A stretch of 64,000 nucleotides of DNA from Kordiimonas sp. (GTDB lineage Bacteria > Pseudomonadota > Alphaproteobacteria > Sphingomonadales > Emcibacteraceae), in the NCBI GenBank assembly GCA_002700365.1, contig PADB01000012.1, forward strand, positions 248,001 through 312,000, read 5' to 3'. The notes under the pieces are model-generated. The model did not search any database. It was not told where the DNA came from and saw nothing but the letters and a program-made list of their open reading frames with translations. Shown here one piece after another: positions 37,260 through 45,436 of the stretch (positions are counted from its first letter, which is position 1; each line of letters starts with the position of its first letter). The position numbers and the translations under genes are program-made.

Positions 37260-38249
37260 TTATCCACCTGTCACGTTCATATGTCGTTTAAGGGCGGGGC
37301 TACTGTTATTTTTATCAATAAAGAAGTCGTGCCCCTGAGGTTTGCGACCAATGGCGTTATCGATAGCTTGATACAACATGGTGTCGTCATTGCTTTCGCG
37401 CAGGATTGTGCGCAGGTCTTTGCCATCATTTTGACCCAGACATAAATATAAATGCCCTGTGCAGGTGACGCGAATGCGATTACAGCTATCACAAAAGTTG
37501 TGGCTTAAGGGAGTGATAAAGCCAAGTTTTTGTCCTATTTCTGCAATTTCCATATATCTTGCGGGCCCTGAAGTCCCATAGGCTGTAGGTGATAATGTCC
37601 AGTTTTTGTGAAGTTCTGCTTTTACCAGGGATAATGGTAAGTATCTATCCGTACGATCTTCATCAATATCCCCTAAGGGCATGGTTTCAATTAAGGTAAG
37701 ATCTAGACCTTCCTGGCCACAAAAATAAAGCATATCATTGAATTCATCTTCATTGATACCGCGCAGGGCGACCATATTTATCTTGACCTGTAAGCCCTGA
37801 CGGCGGGCTTCCTGTATGCCTTTGATGACAGGATTAATATCCCCCCAACGTGTTATGCGGCGGTATTTTGTGCTGTCAAGCGTATCAAGCGAGACATTAA
37901 TGCGTCTAATGCCATATTGATGTAACGCGGCGGCATATTGTTCTAACAAAGTCCCGTTCGTTGTCAGGGTCAGTTCCTGTAAGGATCCATCGTCCAGATG
38001 CCGTGAAAGTGAAGAGATAAGGGACAGGATATTCTTTCTGACCAGTGGCTCTCCGCCTGTCAGGCGTAGTTTGCGGATGCCTTTATGGATAAAAGCAGAG
38101 GCTAGCCTATCCAACTCTTCCAGACTAAGGACCTCTGTTTTAGGGAGAAAAGTCATGTTTTCAGCCATACAGTACTGGCACCTTAGGTCGCAGCGGTCAG
38201 TAACAGAAAGACGTAAGTAGTGAACATGGCGCCCGAATGGGTCCTGCAT
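37260..38249 (-). CDS. moaA: GTP 3',8-cyclase MoaA
   Basis: Radical SAM enzyme for the first step of molybdenum cofactor synthesis; 329 residues. The SAM cluster motif is CDLRCQYC near residues 20-27, and the second 4Fe-4S cluster ligands are [18 protein letters not shown] in two pieces near the C-terminus. [11 protein letters not shown] binds SAM. The protein ends in the conserved Gly-Gly (VTGG), which is needed for catalysis in known MoaA. AGGG lies upstream of the ATG. No other moa gene is in the window. Confidence 0.95.
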   Translation of the reverse strand: MQDPFGRHVHYLRLSVTDRCDLRCQYCMAENMTFLPKTEVLSLEELDRLASAFIHKGIRKLRLTGGEPLVRKNILSLISSLSRHLDDGSLQELTLTTNGTLLEQYAAALHQYGIRRINVSLDTLDSTKYRRITRWGDINPVIKGIQEARRQGLQVKINMVALRGINEDEFNDMLYFCGQEGLDLTLIETMPLGDIDEDRTDRYLPLSLVKAELHKNWTLSPTAYGTSGPARYMEIAEIGQKLGFITPLSHNFCDSCNRIRVTCTGHLYLCLGQNDGKDLRTILRESNDDTMLYQAIDNAIGRKPQGHDFFIDKNNSSPALKRHMNVTGG

Positions 38250-38334
38250 ATGACTATACCCTGAACAATCAATTTATTATTCTAGGTAATATAGAGAAAA
38301 TATTGGTCAGATTAAAGAGAGGTTGGGGAAAATA

Positions 38335-39465
38335 TTAAAACAGCCGCTGACGGGATTCCTCTTCTGCCCATTTGTGCAGTGTTAATTGGGCCTGTCGTTG
38401 ATCTGTATTCTGGAAGCGGTCATATGCCGTTTCCAAGATAGATGGATCCAGTTCTTCCGTTTGTCCCCGTGCCTTGCGGGTCAGTCGATAAATTGTCATG
38501 AATACACTTTGATCGATGCCAACAGCCCGGCAAACAATTGCCAAAGAAATAGGGCCACTGTCATAGGTGAATTGACGTGCAAGATTTAGTTCAAGATTGG
38601 TTAGCTTTGCCAGGGCATATTCGAAAAGTTCTGTATCTCCTTGGCTAAGACTTTTCATCAGGAACGATGGTTTTAGCTGTTTGGCATTATAGAGTTTAGT
38701 AACAAGTTTTTCTTTCGGGTTGATATCCGATCGTGCCAGCTCTTCTTCTTTTAGGCCGTCAACGGTATCATTTAACAGACTATCTAGTTCATGCTTGTCT
38801 ATGGTCTGCGTCTGCAAAATAACTTGTTTTAGAGCGTCAGAAACCCAGTCATACATTTTAAGGGCCATGGCTTTAGGAAGGTCATGGCGTTGTAATAGGG
38901 GGCGTTGAAATGTCTCTACAGTGCGTGATTGCTCTACTAATTTTTCAATAGTGTTATTGGCTATACGTGCAGACTGGTTCGCCAGCAGAGCTATTATAGC
39001 CCGTTCATGTCCCGTTTTGATGATTTCATGAGAGACAGACTCACTAAGCTCACGTCGTGCGGCGACGCTGATTTGATGACTGAGTGTCTGCCCACGTATT
39101 ATTTTAATAAGCTCGTCATCTTGAAGAACTTTACTTTCCAGTAAGACCGGGTGGGCAACATCTATAGTGTCATTTGCAAGAAGTACGATCAGTTCAACAG
39201 GTGCTGCAGGATTACGTGCCAACCGTTCAGCAAGGCGTATTCGTAATTCCATTTCCACATTATGCGTAAGGCTGCGGAGGATATCGGCCATAAGGTCACG
39301 TTCTATCGCCGATAGATCCTGATGGTGCAGTTCAAAGAAGTCGGAAACTTTTTCGTACAGGTCACGCTTTCCAGAAGGCGCTGTATGCTCTTCTGCAAGT
39401 CGGAGAAGCCCTGTTACTTCCTTTTTAATACTATTGTTTACTGAACCACTCATGCCTTTTGGCAA
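38335..39465 (-). CDS. DUF2336 protein, second copy
   Basis: A 376-residue helical protein that is a diverged paralogue of the one at 33031-34158. The shared block reads TVETFQRPLLQRHDLP then AMALKMYDWVS. The two agree in overall length and N-terminal pattern (a segment ERDLMADIL versus ERVLMNDIL, then LAERLA versus LSERLA). Function unknown; no signal peptide or transmembrane helix. It is followed by moaA on the same strand and preceded by the flagellar rod-like gene. Confidence 0.8.
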   Translation of the reverse strand: MPKGMSGSVNNSIKKEVTGLLRLAEEHTAPSGKRDLYEKVSDFFELHHQDLSAIERDLMADILRSLTHNVEMELRIRLAERLARNPAAPVELIVLLANDTIDVAHPVLLESKVLQDDELIKIIRGQTLSHQISVAARRELSESVSHEIIKTGHERAIIALLANQSARIANNTIEKLVEQSRTVETFQRPLLQRHDLPKAMALKMYDWVSDALKQVILQTQTIDKHELDSLLNDTVDGLKEEELARSDINPKEKLVTKLYNAKQLKPSFLMKSLSQGDTELFEYALAKLTNLELNLARQFTYDSGPISLAIVCRAVGIDQSVFMTIYRLTRKARGQTEELDPSILETAYDRFQNTDQRQAQLTLHKWAEEESRQRLF

Positions 39466-39563
39466 AATGCCCTCTGGAATAGCCGCGCTACTATAAAGAT
39501 GTACTTACTTGTTTCGTTGTTACAGTATGACTGAAAAAGGTTAACCACAAGGAAAAGTCATCA

Positions 39564-39935
39564 TTACTTTTTCTTAGCCAGTTGATCGATGACGCTTCCC
39601 AGTGTTTCGTCCAGAGTTTTAATGAGATTAATATTCGCTTTATACGCCTGTGTCGCAATTTTTAACGTAGCGACGTCAGAAATTGTATCATCATTTTCCA
39701 CCGGGGTCGAAGCATAACTGCCCGGGGTATTCTTGGGTGGCCCATAGTTAAGGGCGGCGGGTGCGGCTATTGATGAGCTTTTTTGATAGGCTTCAGTGGC
39801 AAACAACGATCTGCTCTGATCTTTGTCTGCTGTTATGGAAGAGGATGTTTTATGGATAATATTATGGCTTGCCGTGGCCATACTATTTTGTGCTGCGAGA
39901 AGGCCGGCTACACCCGTTCTAATGTTATGGATCAT
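39564..39935 (-). CDS. Small flagellar rod/hook-like protein
   Basis: A 123-residue protein when started at the ATG 39935 (an upstream in-frame ATG at 40022 adds 29 residues unlike the family). The N-terminus (IRTGVAGLLAAQNSMATASHNI) resembles the Flg_bb_rod motif, in which A-x-x-x-N-I-A-N is usual; here it reads S-H-N-I-I-H. The C-terminus (ATQAYKANINLIKTLDETLGSVID) fits the Flg_bbr_C helix of FlgC-like proteins. The middle is a low-complexity, Ser/Pro-rich linker of about 50 residues. No other flagellar gene is nearby. It may be a short rod-related protein or a remnant. Divergent from the PopA-like gene. Confidence 0.6.
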   Translation of the reverse strand: MIHNIRTGVAGLLAAQNSMATASHNIIHKTSSSITADKDQSRSLFATEAYQKSSSIAAPAALNYGPPKNTPGSYASTPVENDDTISDVATLKIATQAYKANINLIKTLDETLGSVIDQLAKKK

Positions 39936-40135
39936 TTCTGCACACCACGACGTTATCTGGATGTCGTAGCTTATAAGAGATCTCGTTTCAAAAACGTAAA
40001 GACTGATTAAAATATTAGCCATTTATGACAAAGAGGCAAAAATGTCTGTTTGTCATCCTTTTAAAATAGCATTATCTTTTTGGAGAAAAGAAATTCCTGA
40101 CATAGGCGCGTCGTTAATACGTAGAGGGGCAAGCT

Positions 40136-41503
40136 GTGGCGTATAAACCAGAATTCTGGATCATATCAACAGATACTGAATCAGCACACTATGTCGAAAA
40201 CACATTATCGCATATATCAGGCGGGTCACAAATTGCCCTGCTGACACATTTTCAGGGATACGAAAGTATTTTCGATGGAGAAACCCTGTCTGCAGCAGGT
40301 TTGATTTTCATTATTTTGTCTGATGAGATGGTTGATGCTGATAAGGAAGCGGTTTCTGACTTAATTCGCCACCTGAAGACGAAAAGTGAGGGGACTGCGC
40401 CATTAGTTGTCGTCTTGTCGTCTATTGAGATGGTTGACTATCATCAGGTCATTGCTGAAGCAGATGAATATTTACCCCTTCCTCTTAATACCGCACATTT
40501 GGAGGCCAGATTACGGGCCTTATTAAGACTAAACGTTATGTATCATGAGTTCTGGTGCCGTAGTGAGACCAATAGGCGTTTCGGGGTGGAAGAGCAAACT
40601 GTGTTTGATATTCAGGATGCGGCTGTTTCGAAGGCTTTGTGTGTCAGCCTGCCCGCAGGGGCTTTGCCGCATTGGAGCGAACAAGTTCCGGATTGGCTTG
40701 TCATTGATACCGTTGGGGATGTTGAAGATGCTGTAACAATGCTAAGAGGTGGGGAATACAGCTGCTGTCTGATTGTTGTTAACGATGGATTGCTACAAGA
40801 AGCCAGTGAGTTTGCTGAAACAATTAGGAAGTATCCGCGTTTATATAGTCTTCCTGTCCTTTTGATGTCTGGACAGGAAATATCTGTGGGTACCATTGAA
40901 CAGGTCATTAGTTCTGGTGTAACGGATATATTTTCAATGCCGGAAGGAGAAGACCTTTCACTATTTAGTCGCTTAAGCTTTTATATTCGTCAGGAAAAGT
41001 TGCGGGCTAAGTTACAGGCTTTCTACAAGGAAGACACGAAAATGTCAGTTTGTGATAGCCTAACAGGTTTGTATAATTATGGTTACTTTATGGACCATAC
41101 ACAGGCACTTATAGAGCGGATGGATGAAAATAACCGGCCAGTTTCATTATGTTGTTTTTATCTAGAGGGGCTTGAAGACATTAATCGAAACTATGGCTAT
41201 GCAGGCGGGGATTACGTCTTGCAGCAGGTAGGTGTATTGATTGGCCGGTTGCATAGAGGGGAAGATACCGCAGCACGGATAGGCGCAGGCTTTTTTGCCC
41301 TCTTAATGCCCAATACAACTGAAGAGCAGGCAAAAGTTGTTATAAACCGTATCACAAGCATTATTCGCCATACAGAATTAAGCTACAAAGAATATGGTAA
41401 GATATTTCCTCTTGTTCTAAGAGGTGTTACGGCCCCTTTGCAGGCTAATGTCGGCATTAATCAAAAAATCCGAGAACTTAAAGATTGTTTATTTAAGAAA
41501 TAA
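40136..41503 (+). CDS. PopA-like protein: two degenerate receivers and a GGDEF domain with only the I-site
   Basis: A 455-residue protein started by GTG at 40136, with GAGGGG 7 bases upstream. Residues 1-130 and about 155-290 look like receiver domains lacking key residues (the conserved Lys position reads LPLPLN in the first). The GGDEF-like domain (about 300-455) begins DSLTGLYN. The active-site motif is GAGFF at 383-387 in place of GGDEF, so no cyclase activity is expected, but the inhibitory-site motif RGED (374-377) sits exactly five residues ahead, as in c-di-GMP binders. Caulobacter PopA has this architecture and recruits cell-cycle regulators to the protease ClpXP. Here function is inferred. 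Divergent from the flagellar rod-like gene. Confidence 0.72.
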   Translation: MAYKPEFWIISTDTESAHYVENTLSHISGGSQIALLTHFQGYESIFDGETLSAAGLIFIILSDEMVDADKEAVSDLIRHLKTKSEGTAPLVVVLSSIEMVDYHQVIAEADEYLPLPLNTAHLEARLRALLRLNVMYHEFWCRSETNRRFGVEEQTVFDIQDAAVSKALCVSLPAGALPHWSEQVPDWLVIDTVGDVEDAVTMLRGGEYSCCLIVVNDGLLQEASEFAETIRKYPRLYSLPVLLMSGQEISVGTIEQVISSGVTDIFSMPEGEDLSLFSRLSFYIRQEKLRAKLQAFYKEDTKMSVCDSLTGLYNYGYFMDHTQALIERMDENNRPVSLCCFYLEGLEDINRNYGYAGGDYVLQQVGVLIGRLHRGEDTAARIGAGFFALLMPNTTEEQAKVVINRITSIIRHTELSYKEYGKIFPLVLRGVTAPLQANVGINQKIRELKDCLFKK

Positions 41504-41522
41504 CTTTAGAAAAGATCTTTAA

Positions 41523-44500
41523 CTAATTATTTTTAATGGCCAAATTCCGTAAATTCTGGGAAAGAACAAGTGCGCCTTTCAGGCGTTTTTCCACGTCAGG
41601 CCATTTCCGCACATAGGTTAAACGGTGATCCGGGCGTAATTTGGCAACAACGTTTTTACGGGTAATGAATTCAATTAATCCTCCGGGATTTGCAAAGCTG
41701 TTATTCCGGAATGTGACGATGGCTCCTTTTGGTCCGGTTTCTAATTTTTCGATGCCGGCGTCACGGCAGAAATTCTTAATCAGAATTATTTTAAGCAGAT
41801 GATCGACTTCCGATGGCAGGTCGCCAAATCTATCAATTAATTCGGCGGCAAAATGGTCAATATCCTCCCGGCTTTCCAGGTCTGCGATGCGGCGGTAGAG
41901 TGACATTCGCAAATTTTGATCTACCACATAATTTTCCGGTATCATGACTGTGGCCCCGACATTAATCTGGGGAGACCAGTGATCTGCACTATGTATATCG
42001 TCCTGTGCCCCTGACCGTGCTTTGGCGACAGCCTCTTCTAACATTTGTTGGTAGAGTTCAAAGCCGACTTCTTTGACGTGACCGGATTGTTCATCGCCTA
42101 ATAAATTTCCTGCTCCACGTATGTCGAGATCGTGGCTTGCAAGTGTGAAACCAGCCCCGAGCGTATCTAGCGTTTGCAAGACATGTAGCCGCTTCTCTGC
42201 GGTTTTCGTCGGGAGTTGCCGAGGGGGAAGCGTCAGGTAGGCATAGGCTCGTATTTTAGAACGGCCCACGCGACCGCGCAGTTGATAAAGCTGCGCCAGG
42301 CCAAACATATCCGCACGATGGATAATGAGGGTGTTTGCGCGTGGCACGTCCAGGCCAGATTCCACTATGGTTGTAGAGAGCAAAACATCAAACTGCCCCT
42401 CATAAAACGCAGTCATGATGTCCTCTATTTCAGTGGGGGGCATCTGACCATGGGCTTTGACGACCTTGACTTCTGGCACATGATCTTTCAGAAAGTCTTC
42501 AATTTCCTGAAGGTCAGATACTCGTGGACAAACATAGAAGCTTTGCCCGCCCCGGTAATGTTCCCTGAGTAAGGCTTCTCTTATCACTAAAGGATCCAAA
42601 GGGAGCACAAAAGTACGTACGGCAAGGCGATCTACAGGCGGGGTAGCGATAAGGCTTAGCTCCCTCATCCCGGTCATGGCCATTTGTAAGGTTCGCGGGA
42701 TCGGGGTGGCGGTTAATGTCAGGACGTGTATGTCCGCTTTTAGTTGCTTTAATTGCTCCTTATGCGTAACGCCGAAATGTTGTTCTTCATCAATTATAAG
42801 CAAGCCCAGGTTTTTGAATTTTATTTTTTTGCTCAACAAGGCATGGGTGCCGACAATAATATCGCATTGCCCGTTGGCCAGTTCATCGCGGACCTGGTTT
42901 TGTTCTTTGGTTTTGACAAGGCGGGAAAGTTGGCCAATACGGACAGGAAAGCCCTTAAAACGGTCTGTGAATGTTTTGTAATGTTGCCGGGCCAGTAACG
43001 TTGTCGGCACGATCAGCGCAACCTGCAGCCCCGACATCACAGCCAGAAAGGCTGTTCGCAGGGCGACTTCGGTTTTTCCAAAGCCAACATCACCACAGAC
43101 AAGCCTATCCATTGGCTTACCCGCCCCAAGGTCGTTGATAATGTCCTCTATACTGCGCAGCTGATCATCGGTTTCATTATAGGGAAAGCGCGCACAAAAT
43201 TCATCATACATTCCATCAGGAATAGTGACTTTATCGGCCTTGCGCATTTCCCGGGCGGCAGCGACTTTAATCAGGTCTTCTGCCATGGCCAGGAGGCGCT
43301 CTTTCAGTTTGGCTTTGCGGGCCTGCCAGTTGCCCCCACCAAGCTTATCGAGTTGTACAACACTGCCTTCTGCGGCGTATCGACTGAGGATATCTATATT
43401 TTCGACAGGGACATATAGACGATCGTCCCCTTGATAGGTAAGGGTGACACATGCATGGGGGGCGTTTAGGACATCAAGAGTGATGAGACCATCAAAGCGG
43501 CCAATGCCATGGTCAATATGTACTACATAATCACCGATGTTGAGTGAGGATGCCTCAGTCAGGAAGTTTTCAGCTTTGCGGCTGCGTTTGACCCGACGGA
43601 TCATGCGATCACCTAACAAATCCTGTTCGGAAATCACCACCATGTTTTGCGTCTGAAAGCCACGTTCTAGCGGCAAAACCAGCAATGCTGTATGCCCTGC
43701 GGGTAATGCAGAGAGGTCTGACCAGCGGTCGATATTCTGGTGTTTTTCGATATTATGGTCGTTAAGGACGCCAGAGAGTCGATCACGCGCACCAACGCTA
43801 TAAGACGTCAGAACACTGGCTTTATTTTCTTTATGTGATAGATTAATATATTCTTTTAATGCCTCGTAAATATTTATATTTTTGTCATTTCTCTCTAATG
43901 AAAAATCGCGTCCGACTTTGCCCTTCATATCCAGATGCGGAATATCGTCGGGCACATGATGAGGCACGAACTGATGGAAATTATTTTGTTGTTGTAGTGC
44001 CTCCCACCCGGATGCATTTATATACAACGTATCCGGAGAAATAGGTTTATATGTTACCGATGATGTATCCTGTGCCTTTGTGGAATTTTTATATAATTCT
44101 GCGCGCGCCTGATAATAATCCTGAACGGCATTCTGGCGATCAATGACGGCTTCGGGGACAAGATGGTCGACGGTAACAAGGGCATTGGGCAGGTAATCAA
44201 ATAAGCTATCTAACTTTTTATAGAAAAGAGGAAGCCAATGTTCCATCCCCTGATGACGCCGTCCTTCTTTTACGGCGGTATAAAGAGGGTCTTCATCCCG
44301 AACGGTTCCAAAAGCTTCTATATAGTTTCGTCTGAAACTTCGGGTGGTGTCAGGTGTCAGCAGAACCTCTCCGACAGGTAAAATTGTTATGAGTTGTTTT
44401 TTACCTGTAGTGCGCTGGCTAAGAGGGTCAAATTCACGGATGCTTTCAACGTCATCACCAAAGAGGTCAATGCGGGAAGGGTTATCATGATCAGGAGGAT

Positions 44501-45026
44501 AAATATCCAGCAACCCACCGCGCAGAGCAAAGTCACCATGTTCCATAACGGTGCTGACGCGATTATATCCGTTACCCATAAGGAAAGTGGTAAATTCTTC
44601 AATATTTAATGTATCGCCAGGTTTGATCCGGTAGTGGTTATTTTCCAGAATGTCACGCGCCGGGACTTTCTGTGTAATGGCATTGACAGTTGTCAATACG
44701 ATGACCGGCTGCGTATTTTGCATATGGCGAAGATGGCTGAGCGTTGCCATACGTTGCGCGACGAGCTCCGGGTTTGGTGAGATACGATCATATGGAAGAC
44801 AATCCCACGCGGGGAACGTCAATATTTGCACAGTGGGTGCAAAATAACGCAATGTGTCTTCTATGCTCACCAAACGGTTATCTTCGCGGCAAATATGCAG
44901 GAATATTTGGGGCGTGTCTTTAGCGTCAGATATTAAATTTGCCAGCGTGAGCGCATCCAGCCCCTCTGGGCAGTTTGCAATTTTAAGTACCCCGTCACTT
45001 TGGGTAAAATCAGAGCAGGAAATCAC
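41523..45026 (-). CDS. mfd: Transcription-repair coupling factor Mfd
   Basis: A DNA translocase of 1167 residues that removes stalled RNA polymerase and recruits UvrA. The N-terminal UvrB-like domains (about 1-350) include FPAWDCLPYDRISP; the RNA polymerase-interaction domain (about 470-560) carries GDYVVHIDHGIGRFDG; the RecG-like helicase has Walker A GDVGFGKTEVALR, the DEEQHFG box, TATPIPRTLQ and RGRVGRSK; the C-terminal TRCF domain follows. It starts with GTG at 45026, which overlaps the sdhE stop as GTGA, so translation is probably coupled. Confidence 0.96.
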   Translation of the reverse strand: MISCSDFTQSDGVLKIANCPEGLDALTLANLISDAKDTPQIFLHICREDNRLVSIEDTLRYFAPTVQILTFPAWDCLPYDRISPNPELVAQRMATLSHLRHMQNTQPVIVLTTVNAITQKVPARDILENNHYRIKPGDTLNIEEFTTFLMGNGYNRVSTVMEHGDFALRGGLLDIYPPDHDNPSRIDLFGDDVESIREFDPLSQRTTGKKQLITILPVGEVLLTPDTTRSFRRNYIEAFGTVRDEDPLYTAVKEGRRHQGMEHWLPLFYKKLDSLFDYLPNALVTVDHLVPEAVIDRQNAVQDYYQARAELYKNSTKAQDTSSVTYKPISPDTLYINASGWEALQQQNNFHQFVPHHVPDDIPHLDMKGKVGRDFSLERNDKNINIYEALKEYINLSHKENKASVLTSYSVGARDRLSGVLNDHNIEKHQNIDRWSDLSALPAGHTALLVLPLERGFQTQNMVVISEQDLLGDRMIRRVKRSRKAENFLTEASSLNIGDYVVHIDHGIGRFDGLITLDVLNAPHACVTLTYQGDDRLYVPVENIDILSRYAAEGSVVQLDKLGGGNWQARKAKLKERLLAMAEDLIKVAAAREMRKADKVTIPDGMYDEFCARFPYNETDDQLRSIEDIINDLGAGKPMDRLVCGDVGFGKTEVALRTAFLAVMSGLQVALIVPTTLLARQHYKTFTDRFKGFPVRIGQLSRLVKTKEQNQVRDELANGQCDIIVGTHALLSKKIKFKNLGLLIIDEEQHFGVTHKEQLKQLKADIHVLTLTATPIPRTLQMAMTGMRELSLIATPPVDRLAVRTFVLPLDPLVIREALLREHYRGGQSFYVCPRVSDLQEIEDFLKDHVPEVKVVKAHGQMPPTEIEDIMTAFYEGQFDVLLSTTIVESGLDVPRANTLIIHRADMFGLAQLYQLRGRVGRSKIRAYAYLTLPPRQLPTKTAEKRLHVLQTLDTLGAGFTLASHDLDIRGAGNLLGDEQSGHVKEVGFELYQQMLEEAVAKARSGAQDDIHSADHWSPQINVGATVMIPENYVVDQNLRMSLYRRIADLESREDIDHFAAELIDRFGDLPSEVDHLLKIILIKNFCRDAGIEKLETGPKGAIVTFRNNSFANPGGLIEFITRKNVVAKLRPDHRLTYVRKWPDVEKRLKGALVLSQNLRNLAIKNN

Positions 45027-45340
45027 TTTACAATATCAATGTAGTCTAATTGTTGCAGCATGGTCATAACGCTGTTCTGGAGGTATTCTGGAGGCATGCT
45101 GCCACCTGTAATCCATGAGACAAGGTCTGAATCCTGTTCGCGCATGATTTCTTCATACATGTCCAGCTTAGCATTGCTGAGTGAATGGATATATTTGTCA
45201 GCAAATTGACCAAAGAGAAGGTCGGCTTCTTTTATCCCCCGATGCCAACTACGGAAACGCAACCGTTTGCGCCTGATTGTGATATCTTCATTAGGATCAC
45301 GTTTAGCTTCTATAAAGCCTGGTGTGTTCGGCTGTGCCAT
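45023..45340 (-). CDS. sdhE: Succinate dehydrogenase flavinylation factor SdhE
   Basis: A 105-residue protein of the SdhE/SDHAF2 (DUF339) family. The signature R-G-x-x-E is present as SWHRGIKEADLLFGQFA. The family promotes covalent attachment of FAD to the SdhA subunit of succinate dehydrogenase, in the cytoplasm. The N-terminus is longer and more charged than in E. coli. GGAATACAAT precedes the ATG. It overlaps mfd by four bases. Confidence 0.92.
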   Translation of the reverse strand: MAQPNTPGFIEAKRDPNEDITIRRKRLRFRSWHRGIKEADLLFGQFADKYIHSLSNAKLDMYEEIMREQDSDLVSWITGGSMPPEYLQNSVMTMLQQLDYIDIVK

Positions 45341-45436
45341 ATTGTATTCCTTTATGCCTTACTTTAACTTGATGGCATCATTAATTTATGGTTTTAGCCC
45401 ACTAGGCGGCTTTAAGATAGATGTAAAAGCGAATTT

